A DNA stretch of 64,000 nucleotides from Brevundimonas vesicularis (GCF_014204545.1 NZ_JACHLJ010000001.1:620001-684000), one strand, 5' to 3'; counted from the stretch's first letter, positions 45,951-56,546 are shown. Notes: generated by a model from the letters alone, not told the origin. Program-made: numbers and translations.

Positions 45951-47858
45951 ATGCTCACCGCCTTCCGCGCCTTCTCTCGATCCAAATGGGCGGCCGCCCT
46001 GCTTGTCCTGATCGCAATCAGCTTCGTGATCGTCGGCGCGCGTATGGACGTCTTTTCCAACCTGGGACCGAAACACGTCATCGATGCGGGCGACCGCTCA
46101 ATGAACGAAGTCGAGTTCCGCACCGCCTTCGATCAGGTGCGTGAACGTCTGCAGCAGCAGGTCGGCCGTCCCCTGACCAACCAGGAGCTGGTTGCGGAAA
46201 ACATCCACGTTCGCTTCCTGACCGAGCAGACGCAGCAGTTGGGCTTCCTGAACTGGGCCTATAAGGCAGGTATCCGCCCGGGCAAGGAACTGATCGTCAA
46301 GCAGATCCGCCAGATCCCGGCCTTCTTCAACTCGGTCACCGGACAGTTCGACCAGCAGGCCTATGAGGCTGCTCTGGCGCAGCAGAACCTGACGCCCGCC
46401 ATGCTGGAGCAGGACCTGCGCGACCAATACGCGACGGAGCATTTCGGCGCCGCCGTCTTCGCCGGCGCGCGCGTGCCGCGCATCTATGGCGCGCTGCTGG
46501 CCGGTTCCGCCTTCGAAAGCCGCGACGGTCGTTGGTTCGAGGTGACCCCGGCGATGGCTGGCCAGGTCCCCGCCCCGACCGACGCCCAGTTGAACGCCTT
46601 CATCCAGGAGAACGCCGACCGCCTGCGCGCGCCCGAGTTCCGCATGGTGTCGGTGGTTCTGTTCACACCTGAGGCTTCGGCCAATGCGCCGATCTCGGAA
46701 GACCGTATCCGCGAGCGCTTCGAGTTCAAGAAGGACACGCTGAGCAAGCCCGAGACGCGCTCGTTCGTCACCCTGACTGCGCCCAACCGCGAGACGGCCC
46801 AGAAGATCGCCGCCGCCCTGCGCGCGGGCCAATCGCCCGCCGACGTCGGCCGCGCCAACAACATCACGCCGGCCGCCTTCAACGAAACCCCCCGCTCGGC
46901 CATCGGCGACGCCGCAACCGCAGCCGCCGTCTTCGGCCTGCAAGCCAATCAGGTGTCCAACCCGGTCCAGGCCGGTGTCGGCTTCGCGGTCGCCAAGGTC
47001 ACGGCCGTTCAACCCGCCGCGCCCGCCACGCTGGACAGCGCTCGTGAGGAACTGATCCAGGAACTGCGCGCCGAGGACGTGAAGACCCAGACCTACGCCA
47101 AGGTCGAGAAGTACGAAGCCGCCCGCACCGCCGGCAAGAACTTGGCTGACGCGGCGCGTGAAGCCGGCGGTCGGGTTGTTGACCTGCCGCCCTTCACCAA
47201 GGACGGCAAGCTGCCGAACGGTCAGGCGCTTAACGCGCCGCCGCAAATCTTCGAGACAGCCTGGAGCCTGACCAAGGGCGGCGAAAGCGACGTCATCGAC
47301 GCCGGTCAGGGCCAGTATTTCGCCGTGCGCGTCAACGACATCCGCCCGTCAGCGCTGCCGACCCTGGCAGAGGTGCGTGAGCCCCTGGCCGCCCAATGGA
47401 TCCAGCGGGAGACCATGCGACGGCTGTCGGCCAAGGCCGAAGAGCTGACGACCCGCGTGCGCAATGGCGAGGACATCGCCGCTGTCGCCCGCTCGGTCAA
47501 TGCGCCGCTGACCGTGCGCACCGGAGTCATCCGCAATCAGCAGACCCAGGAAGCCCTCGGTCAGGGCGTGCTCCAGGGCCTGTTCGGCCAGTCCAAGGGC
47601 CAGGCCTTCTCGCAGCCGGCGTCGCAGACCGCCTATGTGGTCGGCCGCGTCGACAACGTTCGCGCAGCCAATCCGGCCGTAGCCGGACCGCTGGCCGAGC
47701 AGGTCCGTCCGCGCCTGACCCAGGAGTTGGTGCAGGCCATGGTCGAATCGTCGGTCTCGGCGGGCGCCCAGCGCTCCAAGGCCAAGAACGACCCGGCCCA
47801 GGCGCTGTCGGCCCTGGGTCTGTCGGGTGGCGCAACGCCCGCCGCACCGGCGCAATGA
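45951..47858 (+). CDS. ppiD: Peptidyl-prolyl cis-trans isomerase PpiD/SurA-type
   Basis: PpiD is an inner-membrane-anchored periplasmic chaperone near the Sec exit. The 635-residue protein has a short cytoplasmic start, one membrane helix (WAAALLVLIAISFVIVGA, about 12-30), a SurA-like N-terminal helical domain with DRSMNEVEFRTAF, and a parvulin domain around residues 260-350 that appears degenerate. The Pro/Ala tail ends in GGATPAAPAQ. It overlaps trpE by four bases (ATGA), an unusual-looking but recurrent alphaproteobacterial pairing. Confidence 0.9.
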   Translation: MLTAFRAFSRSKWAAALLVLIAISFVIVGARMDVFSNLGPKHVIDAGDRSMNEVEFRTAFDQVRERLQQQVGRPLTNQELVAENIHVRFLTEQTQQLGFLNWAYKAGIRPGKELIVKQIRQIPAFFNSVTGQFDQQAYEAALAQQNLTPAMLEQDLRDQYATEHFGAAVFAGARVPRIYGALLAGSAFESRDGRWFEVTPAMAGQVPAPTDAQLNAFIQENADRLRAPEFRMVSVVLFTPEASANAPISEDRIRERFEFKKDTLSKPETRSFVTLTAPNRETAQKIAAALRAGQSPADVGRANNITPAAFNETPRSAIGDAATAAAVFGLQANQVSNPVQAGVGFAVAKVTAVQPAAPATLDSAREELIQELRAEDVKTQTYAKVEKYEAARTAGKNLADAAREAGGRVVDLPPFTKDGKLPNGQALNAPPQIFETAWSLTKGGESDVIDAGQGQYFAVRVNDIRPSALPTLAEVREPLAAQWIQRETMRRLSAKAEELTTRVRNGEDIAAVARSVNAPLTVRTGVIRNQQTQEALGQGVLQGLFGQSKGQAFSQPASQTAYVVGRVDNVRAANPAVAGPLAEQVRPRLTQELVQAMVESSVSAGAQRSKAKNDPAQALSALGLSGGATPAAPAQ

Positions 47859-49372
47859 CCGACGACGCTTCGCGCGACCTCACGTTTGACGCCTTCGCCG
47901 CCGGCCTTTCGGCCGGTCGGCCGCAGGTCGTGGTTCGGCGGGTCATCGACGACCTGGAAACCCCGGTCTCGGCCTACCTGAAGCTGGGACGCGACCGCCC
48001 GTACGCCTGTCTGCTGGAATCGGTTGAGGGTGGCGCGGTCAAGGGGCGCTATTCCATCCTCACGCTGGATCCTGATGTGGTCTGGCGTTGTCGATCCAAC
48101 GCGGCGGAACTTTCGCGCGGCTCAGCCATAGGCGAAGGTCGATTCACGGCCGAACCCTTGCCGGCGCTGAAATCCCTGCGCGCGCTGATAGCGGCGTCGA
48201 AGTTCGATCTGCCCGAAGGACTCCCGCCGATGGCCGCCGGCCTGTTCGGCGTCTTCGGCTACGACATGGTGCGACTGCTGGAGCCGCTGGGTGCGCCAAA
48301 CCCTGATCCGCTCGATCTGCCTGACGCCGTGCTGACGCGGCCGTCGCTGGTGGCCATCTTCGATTCGGTCCGCCACGAGATCGTTCTGGTATCCGCCGCC
48401 TATCCCGACGCCGGCATCGCTTTCGAAGAGGCGTTCGACGCCGCGACGGCGCGGCTGGACGCGTTCGAGACGGCCTTGCGCCAACCCTTGCCCGTTCGCG
48501 CCGCTCCGCAGCAAACGCCGGCTCCCGTCTTCACCTCGCCGGTTGACGAGCCAGCCTTCGGCGAGATGGTCGCCAGGGCCAAGGACTACATTGGCGCCGG
48601 CGACATCTTCCAGGTCGTGCTCAGCCACCGCTTTTCGGCGCCTTGGACGGACGATCCCTTCGCCTTTTATCGCTCGCTGCGTCGCCAGAATCCGTCGCCC
48701 TATCTGTTCTATCTGAACTTCGAAGGCTTCCAACTCGCCGGCTCCAGCCCCGAGATCCTGGTTCGGCTGAAGGACGGCGAGGTCACGATCCGGCCGCTGG
48801 CCGGCACCCGCATGCGTGGCGCGACGCCAGAGGCGGACAAGGCGCTGGAAGTCGAACTGCTGGCTGATCCGAAAGAGCTGGCCGAGCATCTGATGCTGCT
48901 GGACCTTGGCCGCAACGATGTGGGCCGCGTCGCGGCGCCCGGCACGGTCGAGGTCACCGAGAGCTTCGTCGTCGAACGCTACAGCCAGGTCATGCACATC
49001 GTCTCGAACGTGCGCGGCAGGGCCGATCCCAGGCTGGATGCGGTGGACACGCTGCTGGCCGCCCTGCCCGCCGGGACCCTTTCCGGCGCGCCCAAGGTGC
49101 GCGCGATGGAGATCATCGACGAACTGGAAAGCGAAAAGCGCGGCGTCGGTTACGGCGGCGGCGTCGGCTATATTTCAGCCGGCGGCGAGGCGGACATCTG
49201 CATCACCCTGCGCACCGCCCTGTTCGCCGACAACCAGATCTTCGTTCAGGCCGGGGCGGGCGTGGTCGCCGACAGCGACCCTGCGGCCGAATATGCCGAG
49301 ACCCAGCATAAGGCGCGCGCGCCGATGCGGGCAGCGGAAGACGCCTGGCGCTTTAGAGCCGGCAATCGCTAG
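47855..49372 (+). CDS. trpE: Anthranilate synthase component I
   Basis: TrpE makes anthranilate from chorismate with ammonia from TrpG. The 505-residue protein has the LLESVEGGAVKGRYSI feedback-site region, LAGSSPEILVRL, RPLAGTRMRGATPEADKALE and LPAGTLSGAPKVRAMEIIDELE chorismate motifs, and ends after VQAGAGVVADSDP. ATG 47855 overlaps the ppiD stop, so a leader-peptide attenuator is not possible directly upstream. trpGDC follow 288 bases later. Confidence 0.96.
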   Translation: MTDDASRDLTFDAFAAGLSAGRPQVVVRRVIDDLETPVSAYLKLGRDRPYACLLESVEGGAVKGRYSILTLDPDVVWRCRSNAAELSRGSAIGEGRFTAEPLPALKSLRALIAASKFDLPEGLPPMAAGLFGVFGYDMVRLLEPLGAPNPDPLDLPDAVLTRPSLVAIFDSVRHEIVLVSAAYPDAGIAFEEAFDAATARLDAFETALRQPLPVRAAPQQTPAPVFTSPVDEPAFGEMVARAKDYIGAGDIFQVVLSHRFSAPWTDDPFAFYRSLRRQNPSPYLFYLNFEGFQLAGSSPEILVRLKDGEVTIRPLAGTRMRGATPEADKALEVELLADPKELAEHLMLLDLGRNDVGRVAAPGTVEVTESFVVERYSQVMHIVSNVRGRADPRLDAVDTLLAALPAGTLSGAPKVRAMEIIDELESEKRGVGYGGGVGYISAGGEADICITLRTALFADNQIFVQAGAGVVADSDPAAEYAETQHKARAPMRAAEDAWRFRAGNR

Positions 49373-49572
49373 CGCGAAATCGTCATTACCGGGTCGTTGA
49401 ACTGCACGCCCGGCCCGATGATGACGACGCCCGCCATCAAAACCGCCGCAGTCGCTGCGAGCGCGGCTGCGCCAAGCGCGGCGACGGGGTTGGGCTTGGT
49501 TTCGACCACGACCAGCTTCGCCTTTGCAGCGGCGATCTTGGCGGCGATGTCTTTTTCAGCGGCGAGTTTCAC
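49369..49572 (-). CDS. Hypothetical 67-residue membrane protein
   Basis: A small protein with a Lys/Ala-rich helix (KDIAAKIAAAKAKLVVV) and one hydrophobic segment (about residues 30-52, ALGAAALAATAAVLMAGVVII). It occupies the trpE-trpG gap on the opposite strand and shares CTAG with the trpE stop. No family is recognised. It might be a real small membrane protein or a chance frame; the clear hydrophobic helix favours the former. Confidence 0.5.
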   Translation of the reverse strand: MKLAAEKDIAAKIAAAKAKLVVVETKPNPVAALGAAALAATAAVLMAGVVIIGPGVQFNDPVMTISR

Positions 49573-49660
49573 CGGCCCAGTCCTAGTCCCGTCGAGTTAA
49601 AATGCGCTTTAAGGCCGCGCCCGCTTGGCGCGGACGCGCGTCACGCCTAGAAGCCAAGCC

Positions 49661-50251
49661 ATGATCCTCGTCGTCGATAACTACGACAGCTTCACCTACA
49701 ATCTCGTCCACTACCTCGCGGAGTTGGGCGCACCGACGCATGTGGTGCGCAATGACGACCTGACGGTGGACGAGGCGTGGGCGCTGAAACCCGCCGCCGT
49801 CCTACTGTCGCCCGGCCCGTGCGCGCCCGATCAGGCGGGGATCTGCCTGCCGTTGATCACGACCGCGCCAGAGTCGATGCCAATTCTGGGCGTGTGCCTG
49901 GGTCATCAGGCCATCGGCCAGGCCTTCGGCGGCGACGTCATCCGCGCCAAGACCCTGATGCACGGCAAGACCTCGCCGATCTTGCATGAGGGCCAGAGCG
50001 TCTTCGCCGGCCTGCCCTCGCCGTTCACCGCCACACGCTACCACTCGCTGGCGGTCAAGCGCGAAACCCTGCCCGATTGCCTGGAGGTCACCGCCTGGAC
50101 CGCCGACGGCGAGATCATGGGTTTGCAGCATCGCACCCGCCCGATCCACGGCGTGCAATTCCACCCGGAATCCATCGCCACCGAACACGGTCACGACATG
50201 CTGGCCAACTTCCTGGATATCGCCGGCGTAAAGCGCCTCGCGGCCGCCTGA
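49661..50251 (+). CDS. trpG: Anthranilate synthase component II (glutamine amidotransferase)
   Basis: TrpG supplies ammonia to TrpE. The 196-residue class I amidotransferase starts [19 protein letters not shown] and has the nucleophile Cys in [13 protein letters not shown] and the His-Glu pair in [14 protein letters not shown]. The same type may serve p-aminobenzoate synthesis too. trpD follows two bases after the stop. Confidence 0.96.
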   Translation: MILVVDNYDSFTYNLVHYLAELGAPTHVVRNDDLTVDEAWALKPAAVLLSPGPCAPDQAGICLPLITTAPESMPILGVCLGHQAIGQAFGGDVIRAKTLMHGKTSPILHEGQSVFAGLPSPFTATRYHSLAVKRETLPDCLEVTAWTADGEIMGLQHRTRPIHGVQFHPESIATEHGHDMLANFLDIAGVKRLAAA

Positions 50252-50253
50252 CC

Positions 50254-51291
50254 ATGGACGACGGGTTCAAGCCGATCCTCGCCCGGCTGGTCGGGGGCCA
50301 TGCCCTGACGTCCCAGCAGGCGCACGACTTCTTCGCCGCCTGCCTGCGCGGCGAGCCGACCCCGTCGCAGGTCGCCGCCGCCGTCACCGCCATGCGGATG
50401 CGCGGCGAGACCGTGGACGAGATCACCGCCTTCGCGGGCGCCATGCGTGAAGCCGCCCTGACGCTGGATCATCCCTATGAGGTGATCGACACCTGCGGCA
50501 CCGGGGGCGACGGTCAGCACACCTACAATATCTCGACCGCCGCAGCCCTGGTTCTGGCCGGAGCGGGCCTGAAGGTCGCCAAGCACGGCAATCGGGCGAT
50601 GTCATCGAAATCAGGGTCTTCAGACGTCTTGTCGATCCTGGGCGTGAACCTGATGGCGTCGCAGGCGCAGCAGAAGAAGGCGCTGGATGAGGCCGGTATC
50701 TGCTTCCTGTTCGCCCCTGCCTATCACGGGGCGATGCGTCATGTCGGGCCGGTGCGAGCCGAGATCGGTTTTCGCACTGTATTTAACCTGTTGGGACCGC
50801 TTTCGAACCCGGCGTCTGCAAGGCGACAAGTCATGGGCGTCTATGATCCGCGCCTGCTGGAGCCGCTGGCCGAGGTGCTGGGCCGGCTCGGCGCCACCCG
50901 GGCCTGGACCGTTCACGGCCAAGGCCTAGACGAACTGGCGACTTCCGGCCCCACGGACGTCGCCGAATGGAAGGACGGTGTGGTTCGCCGCTTCCAGGTC
51001 ACGCCCGAGGACGCCGGCCTGCCGCGCGCCTCTATCGCAGACATTCGCGGCGGCGACGCCGAGGAGAACGCCGTCGCACTGCGCGCGCTTCTGGCCGGCG
51101 CGGCCGGACCCTACCGCGACATCGTGCTGCTGAACGCGGCCGCCGCCCTCGTGGTGTCGGACCGCGCGGCCGATCTGGCCGAGGGCGCCACGCTCGCCGC
51201 TGCCGCCATTGACGACGGTCGAGCCGCCGAGGCGCTGGATCGCTTGGCGCGCATAACCTCCACGCCGTTGGAAAGCGAAGAGTCCGAATGA
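50254..51291 (+). CDS. trpD: Anthranilate phosphoribosyltransferase
   Basis: TrpD attaches phosphoribose to anthranilate. The 345-residue protein has the PRPP motif [34 protein letters not shown], and [11 protein letters not shown], all family hallmarks. It lies between trpG and trpC; trpC overlaps its stop by four bases. Confidence 0.97.
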   Translation: MDDGFKPILARLVGGHALTSQQAHDFFAACLRGEPTPSQVAAAVTAMRMRGETVDEITAFAGAMREAALTLDHPYEVIDTCGTGGDGQHTYNISTAAALVLAGAGLKVAKHGNRAMSSKSGSSDVLSILGVNLMASQAQQKKALDEAGICFLFAPAYHGAMRHVGPVRAEIGFRTVFNLLGPLSNPASARRQVMGVYDPRLLEPLAEVLGRLGATRAWTVHGQGLDELATSGPTDVAEWKDGVVRRFQVTPEDAGLPRASIADIRGGDAEENAVALRALLAGAAGPYRDIVLLNAAAALVVSDRAADLAEGATLAAAAIDDGRAAEALDRLARITSTPLESEESE

Positions 51292-52082
51292 CCGACGTTC
51301 TGGACCGCATCGCCGCCTACAAGCGCGAGGACGTTGCCGCCCGCAAGTCGGCGACCTCGCAGGACGCGATCGAAGCCTTGGCCCGCGCCGCTTTGGCCCC
51401 GCGCGGCTTTCGCGCCGCCCTGGAGCGGGTCGGAGAGGAAACCGGTCGTCCCGCCCTGATCGCCGAGATCAAGAAGGCCAGTCCGTCCAAGGGCCTGATC
51501 CGGCCCGATTTCAATCCGCCGGCCCTGGCCCGCGCCTATGAGGCCGGCGGCGCGGCCTGTCTGTCGGTGCTGACCGATGCCCCCAGCTTCCAGGGCGACG
51601 ACGCCTATCTGGGCCAGGCCCGCGAGGCCGTCGCCCTGCCCTGCCTGCGCAAGGATTTCCTGGTTGATCCCTGGCAGGTCGCCGAAAGCCGCGCCCTGGG
51701 CGCCGACTGCATCTTGATCATCTTGGCCATGGTCGATGACTGGTTGGCCGCCGAGTTGCTTTCGGAAGCCGAACGCTTTGGCATGGACGCGCTCATCGAG
51801 ACCCACGACGAGGAAGAAATGGCCCGCGCCTGTGCGCTCGGCGGCGATCTCGTGGGGGTCAATAATCGTTCGCTCCGCACGTTCGAGGTCGATCTGGAAA
51901 CCACAGAACGGCTGTCGATGCTCAGCCCCGTTCGGGCTCTGCTGGTCGCCGAGAGCGGCATCTTCACGCCCGACGACGTGGCGCGCGTTTCGGCTGCCCA
52001 TGCCCAGGCGATCCTGGTTGGCGAGAGCCTGATGCGGCAGGCCGATGTCGAGGCGGCGACCCGTCAGTTGCTGGCCGTTTGA
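51288..52082 (+). CDS. trpC: Indole-3-glycerol-phosphate synthase
   Basis: TrpC closes the indole ring. The 264-residue beta/alpha barrel has [53 protein letters not shown] and [13 protein letters not shown]. It is monofunctional (no TrpF domain). It ends 118 bases before lexA. Confidence 0.97.
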   Translation: MTDVLDRIAAYKREDVAARKSATSQDAIEALARAALAPRGFRAALERVGEETGRPALIAEIKKASPSKGLIRPDFNPPALARAYEAGGAACLSVLTDAPSFQGDDAYLGQAREAVALPCLRKDFLVDPWQVAESRALGADCILIILAMVDDWLAAELLSEAERFGMDALIETHDEEEMARACALGGDLVGVNNRSLRTFEVDLETTERLSMLSPVRALLVAESGIFTPDDVARVSAAHAQAILVGESLMRQADVEAATRQLLAV

Positions 52083-52114
52083 GCCAAGACGCGGCGGCAA
52101 GCCTCGCCGTTAAG

Positions 52115-52143
52115 TTGACATTAGCAAGGAACACTTACAGAAC
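52115..52143 (+). promoter_or_regulatory. Probable lexA promoter region
   Basis: TTGACA at 52115-52120 is a perfect -35 box. The -10 is poor (CAGAAC or near it at 52138-52143) and overlaps the first SOS box, so LexA bound there would block RNA polymerase. TTAA-N7-TTAG at 52110-52124 also resembles a CtrA site with one mismatch. This is inference from sequence only. Confidence 0.5.
52129..52143 (+). promoter_or_regulatory. SOS box 1 (LexA operator), GAAC-N7-GAAC
   Basis: GAAC-ACTTACA-GAAC is the reverse complement of the alphaproteobacterial LexA motif GTTC-N7-GTTC and lies 57 bases before the lexA start, overlapping the likely -10 region. Confidence 0.85.
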
Positions 52144-52153
52144 ATCGACAAAT

Positions 52154-52168
52154 GTTCACGGCCCGTTC
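52154..52168 (+). promoter_or_regulatory. SOS box 2 (LexA operator), GTTC-N7-GTTC
   Basis: GTTC-ACGGCCC-GTTC is a second exact match in forward orientation, ten bases after box 1 (25 bases centre to centre) and 32 bases before the lexA ATG. Confidence 0.85.
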
Positions 52169-52200
52169 CGATTCGTCGGCGGGCGCATGAGGGCCTGGCG

Positions 52201-52899
52201 ATGCTCACGCGCAAACAGCACGAACTGCTGATGTTCATCCACGAACGCATCCAGGAGACCGGCGTCTCCCCTTCGTTCGACGAGATGAAGGAGGCGCTGG
52301 ATCTGGCTTCCAAGTCCGGCATTCACCGGCTGATCACGGCCCTTGAGGAACGCGGCTTCATCCGCCGTCTCGCTCATCGCGCCCGCGCGTTGGAAGTCAC
52401 TAAACTGCCCGAACAGGCGACGGCCGGCGCGCCGCGCGGTCGCGCCGGGTTCAAGCCCGACGTCATCGAGGGCGGCGGGGGTGTCCGACCTGCGGCCCCG
52501 ATGGCGGCCAACGACACCCGCGAGTTGCCGCTGATGGGCAAGATCGCCGCCGGGACGCCGATCGACGCGATCGAGCATGAAACCGCCCGCTATCCGGTTC
52601 CGGAGTCGATGCTGGGCTCGGGCGAGCACTACCTGCTGGAGATCGAAGGCGACTCCATGATCGAGGCGGGCATCCTGAACGGCGACATGGTGGTGATAAA
52701 ATCGACCGACAACGCCGCCTCCGGCGAGATCGTTGTGGCCCTGGTGGAAGGCGAGCAGGCGACGCTGAAGCGCCTTCGCAAGAAGGGCGCCTCGATCGCG
52801 CTGGAACCCGCCAACCGCAACTACGAGACCAAGATTTACGGCTCGGATCAGGTCGCGGTTCAGGGCAAGCTGGTCGGCCTCATGCGCCGGTATCACTGA
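52201..52899 (+). CDS. lexA: SOS repressor LexA
   Basis: LexA represses SOS genes and self-cleaves when RecA is activated. The 232-residue protein has an N-terminal winged helix ([20 protein letters not shown]) and a C-terminal S24 peptidase domain: cleavage site Ala117-Gly118 in KIAAGTPID, nucleophile Ser152 in EGDSMIEAG and general base Lys190 in QATLKRL. It is longer than E. coli LexA (202), with a linker of about 30 extra residues, as in alphaproteobacteria. Two SOS boxes in front indicate autoregulation. The 3' end overlaps the convergent comEC. Confidence 0.97.
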   Translation: MLTRKQHELLMFIHERIQETGVSPSFDEMKEALDLASKSGIHRLITALEERGFIRRLAHRARALEVTKLPEQATAGAPRGRAGFKPDVIEGGGGVRPAAPMAANDTRELPLMGKIAAGTPIDAIEHETARYPVPESMLGSGEHYLLEIEGDSMIEAGILNGDMVVIKSTDNAASGEIVVALVEGEQATLKRLRKKGASIALEPANRNYETKIYGSDQVAVQGKLVGLMRRYH

Positions 52900-55093
52900 C
52901 GTCCGGATCGGACTGACGCGTCCAGGGGCGGTCGCCGCGAATGTCGGCCGTCCACACCGCGCGCCATCGATTCGGCTCGCCCGAACGGACACGCCACAAC
53001 TCCACCGCCCCGCCTCTGGCGAAATCGATGCCGTCGAGCACCAGTCGATCCTGACAAGCGCTTGGGATCGATGTGAGGACCGCGCGCACGCTGATGACGA
53101 GCGCCGCGCGGCATAGGGCCACCATCTGGTCCAGACCGGGAGCCTTACGTCCCCACCAGATCGCGACAGGACCGACTTGCTCAGTCTCTGGCCGACAAGA
53201 AAAGCGCTCGCAAGCCCAGCCCGTCGCCGGCCGATCCATCATGGTCAGGCCGCGCCGACGCGACCACAGATCGACGGCGAACTCTCGGACGCCGGGCCTG
53301 ACGACGACCGCCTCCTTCTCGCGGTGAAATGCGGCGTTTGTCCCCCCGTCTCCGATCCACAGATCCGGCGTCGGCGCGCGTGGCCAGACCAGAACGGCCG
53401 CCGCCAGCGGCAGGCCCAGCCACCTCAGTCGTCCCTGCCACAGACAGACGAACAGCACTCCCAGGAAGGCGATCGGCAGGACATAGTCCGGCGCGCTGGC
53501 CACCGTCCGCACCGCCCCCGGCAGCCCCGCCGTCCAGGTTCCGATCGCCAGCATCAGATCGACGCCCCATCCCGCAACCGCCAGGAAAGGCCCGCCCAAT
53601 CCCAGCGGCTCCAACGCCGCGCCGATGGCCAGGGCCGGCATCAGGATGAAGTCTGCGACTGGCGACGTGCCCAGGTTCGCCAACAGCCCGTACATGGCCG
53701 TGCGATTGAAATGCTGCATGGCGAACGGCCCGGTCGCCAGCCCCGCCACGACGCTGGCCGCCAGGGCCGCCGTCAACCAGCCGCCGAACCGCTGGATCGC
53801 CAGAATCGGCCACGGGGCGGAAATCTCTCGCGTCCGCTTGGGCCAGGCCTCGACCAGGGCGACCAAGGCGGCGGTCGCCGCGAACGACATCTGGAATCCC
53901 GGCGTGACGATGGCTTCCGGCTGGATGGCCAGGACGATGAAGGCCGCAACGGCCAGGCCATGCATCGTCACCGCCTGCCGATCCAGCAGGATGGCCAGGA
54001 AGGCGATGGAGGCGGTGATGGCCGCTCGCTCGGCCGGGGGCGGCGCACCCGACACCACCAGATAGACGCCCACCGCCGTCAGTCCCGCCACGGCCGCGAC
54101 CTTCTTGCCGTGAACCCTCAAGGCCAACCAAGGCCAAGCCGCCACGCCCAGACGCACGGCGAAGAAGACGAAACCGCCGACAATGGCCATGTGCAGCCCG
54201 GACACCGAAAGGATGTGCGCCAGGCCCGAATCCCGCATGACGTCCATATCCTCCTGACTGATCCAGGTCTCGTGGCTGGTGGTCATGGCGGCGGCGATTC
54301 CGCCAGTCCGCTCGCCCAGGCGCGCCACGATCCGCTCCGCCAAGGCATAACGCGCGCCATTTACGGCCATCGCCAACCGAAGCCGCCATGGGGGCGGCGC
54401 GAGATCAGCCGACCGCGTCTCACCCAGGGCGAAGGCCACACCGCCCATGCCCTGGAAAAAGGCGTTGCGGCCGAAATCATAGGCGCCGGGGCTGGCCGGC
54501 GCCGGTGGGGGATTGAGGATGCCGAAGAGACGGATCGCCTCGCCTGGTCTGGGCGGTTCGCCTCGCACCGTCGCCCGCAAACGCACGGGCGTTTGATCTG
54601 GCGTAAGCCCCCGTACCCAGACCGGTGCAATCACGATCCGCGCGCCCCTCTGGCCAGGACTGTCGACGTCCACGACCCAGGCCTCGATCACGGTCGGCTC
54701 GCTCATTGCGGGCGCGATGGGCGCGGCGACCATTTCGGTGCGGACCTTGGCGGCCGCCAAACCGCCGGCGACACAGGCCAGCATCAACAGCGGCCAGGTC
54801 AGACGCCGCGCCCATCCCCGCCGTCTCGCCGCGATCCAGGCTGAAAAGGCGACGACTGCGCCCAGCAACAGAGGCCACAACCCCGGCTCGGCACGCAGGG
54901 CGAAATAGACCGCAGCGCCGGCGCCGAATGCGACCGGCGTCCACAACCGCCATCGCAGCGTCTGTGCCGCGACCTCCTCCCCCAACCACGCGCGCAATCG
55001 CGCGGCGGGGGTAGGCTTTGCCGCGTCGGGGCGTATAAGGGCCTCGCTTACGGACCCATCGCCTATGACCTCACCCTCCTCGACTGTCGTCAC
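52880..55093 (-). CDS. comEC: ComEC/Rec2-family membrane protein
   Basis: ComEC forms the inner-membrane channel for DNA in natural competence. The 737-residue protein has a DUF4131-like N-terminal region, about ten membrane helices and the competence core motif [15 protein letters not shown] and [11 protein letters not shown]. The C-terminal part starts like the metallo-hydrolase domain ([13 protein letters not shown]) but lacks the HxHxDH motif, so a nuclease role is unlikely, as in other alphaproteobacteria. The start at GTG 55093 would overlap the divergent gltX by 29 bases; no good downstream start was seen. Confidence 0.9.
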   Translation of the reverse strand: MTTVEEGEVIGDGSVSEALIRPDAAKPTPAARLRAWLGEEVAAQTLRWRLWTPVAFGAGAAVYFALRAEPGLWPLLLGAVVAFSAWIAARRRGWARRLTWPLLMLACVAGGLAAAKVRTEMVAAPIAPAMSEPTVIEAWVVDVDSPGQRGARIVIAPVWVRGLTPDQTPVRLRATVRGEPPRPGEAIRLFGILNPPPAPASPGAYDFGRNAFFQGMGGVAFALGETRSADLAPPPWRLRLAMAVNGARYALAERIVARLGERTGGIAAAMTTSHETWISQEDMDVMRDSGLAHILSVSGLHMAIVGGFVFFAVRLGVAAWPWLALRVHGKKVAAVAGLTAVGVYLVVSGAPPPAERAAITASIAFLAILLDRQAVTMHGLAVAAFIVLAIQPEAIVTPGFQMSFAATAALVALVEAWPKRTREISAPWPILAIQRFGGWLTAALAASVVAGLATGPFAMQHFNRTAMYGLLANLGTSPVADFILMPALAIGAALEPLGLGGPFLAVAGWGVDLMLAIGTWTAGLPGAVRTVASAPDYVLPIAFLGVLFVCLWQGRLRWLGLPLAAAVLVWPRAPTPDLWIGDGGTNAAFHREKEAVVVRPGVREFAVDLWSRRRGLTMMDRPATGWACERFSCRPETEQVGPVAIWWGRKAPGLDQMVALCRAALVISVRAVLTSIPSACQDRLVLDGIDFARGGAVELWRVRSGEPNRWRAVWTADIRGDRPWTRQSDPDVSDTGA

Positions 55094-56480
55094 CCGCTTC
55101 GCCCCCTCGCCGACAGGCTATCTGCATATCGGCGGGGCGAGAACCGCTTTGTTCAACTGGCTGTACGCCAAGAGACACGCTGGGCGTTTCCTGATCCGGG
55201 TCGAGGACACCGACCGCGAACGCTCGACCGATGAAGCGGTGAAGGCGATCTTCGACGGCCTGAGCTGGCTGGAGCTGTTCGCCGATGAAGAGCCGGTGTT
55301 CCAGCACAGCCGCGCCGACCGCCACCGCGAGGTGGTCGATCAACTGCTCGAAGCGGGCCACGCCTACCGCGACTTCACCTCTGCCGAGGACACGGGCCGT
55401 CTGCGCGACGAAGCCAAGGCCGAGAAACGCACCTTCGAATCGCCTTGGCGCGACCGCGAGCCCACGGTCGATGACCTGGCCCTGCCCCACGTCGTGCGCT
55501 TCCGCCGCCCCAAGGCGACGACCGTCACCGTCGCCGACGAGGTCCAGGGTTCGGTCAGCTGGTCCACCGAAGATCTCGACGACCTGGTGCTGCTGCGCTC
55601 GGACGCCGCACCGACCTATAACCTCGCCGTGGTGGTCGATGACCACGACATGGGTGTGACCCACGTCATCCGCGGCGACGATCACCTGAACAACGCCGCC
55701 CGCCAGAGCCTGATCTACGACGCCCTGGGCTGGACGCGTCCGACCTTCGCCCACATCCCGCTGATCCACGGTCCGGACGGCGCCAAGCTGTCGAAACGCC
55801 ACGGGGCCCAGGCGGTCCACGAATATGCCGAGATGGGCTACTTGCCCGAGGCCATGCGCAACTATCTGGCTCGCCTGGGTTGGTCCCACGGCGACGACGA
55901 ATTGTTCAGCGACGCCCAGGCCATCGAATGGTTCGATCTCGCCGGCATCGGCAAGGCGCCGGCCCGCTTGGACTTCGACAAACTGGCCCACGTCAATTCG
56001 CACTGGCTGCGTCTCGCCGACGACGAGCGGCTCGCCAAGCTCACACTGGATGCGCATCTGCAGAAGGGCCACGCCCTGGCGGAGGCGGACGAAGCCCGGC
56101 TTCAGCGCGCCATGCCTTTCGTCAAGGACCGCGCCAAGACGATCCTCGATCTGGCCGACCAAACCGCCTTCGTACTGAAATCGCGCCCGCTGACCCTGGA
56201 CGACAAGGCGAAGGCGCTGCTGTCCGGTGAGACGCTGGATCGCCTCGCCCGCCTGCGCGAGCGGCTGTCCCTGTTCCAATCCTGGGATGTCTTTGCGCTG
56301 GAAGCCGAGCTCAAGGCCTTTGCAGAATCCGAGGGCGTTGGGTTCGGGAAAATCGGCCCGTCGATGCGCGCGGCCATTACCGCAGGGTCAACATCACCTG
56401 ATATTGCACGAACTTTGTCGGCTCTTGGGCGCGACGAAAGTCTCGGGCGCTTGGATGATGCGCTGCAACAGACTAAGTGA
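55065..56480 (+). CDS. gltX: Glutamyl-tRNA synthetase
   Basis: GltX charges tRNA-Glu; alphaproteobacterial GltX may also charge tRNA-Gln for amidation. The 471-residue class I enzyme has the HIGH-type motif TGYLHIGGARTALFNW and the KMSKS-type KLSKRHGAQ, and an alpha-helical anticodon domain at the end. A tRNA-Glu gene is at 337-411. It is read divergently from comEC with overlapping start regions. Confidence 0.96.
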   Translation: MTSPSSTVVTRFAPSPTGYLHIGGARTALFNWLYAKRHAGRFLIRVEDTDRERSTDEAVKAIFDGLSWLELFADEEPVFQHSRADRHREVVDQLLEAGHAYRDFTSAEDTGRLRDEAKAEKRTFESPWRDREPTVDDLALPHVVRFRRPKATTVTVADEVQGSVSWSTEDLDDLVLLRSDAAPTYNLAVVVDDHDMGVTHVIRGDDHLNNAARQSLIYDALGWTRPTFAHIPLIHGPDGAKLSKRHGAQAVHEYAEMGYLPEAMRNYLARLGWSHGDDELFSDAQAIEWFDLAGIGKAPARLDFDKLAHVNSHWLRLADDERLAKLTLDAHLQKGHALAEADEARLQRAMPFVKDRAKTILDLADQTAFVLKSRPLTLDDKAKALLSGETLDRLARLRERLSLFQSWDVFALEAELKAFAESEGVGFGKIGPSMRAAITAGSTSPDIARTLSALGRDESLGRLDDALQQTK

Positions 56481-56546
56481 TCACCCACAAACCAAAAAGC
56501 GGCCGACGCCTCCCCGCGCCTGGACGTGTGATGCAAAGGGGCATTC

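Noticed and set aside
49597..49612. CtrA-like site TTAA...TTAA upstream of trpG
   Set aside because: The spacer is 8 bases, not 7, so it does not fit the consensus.
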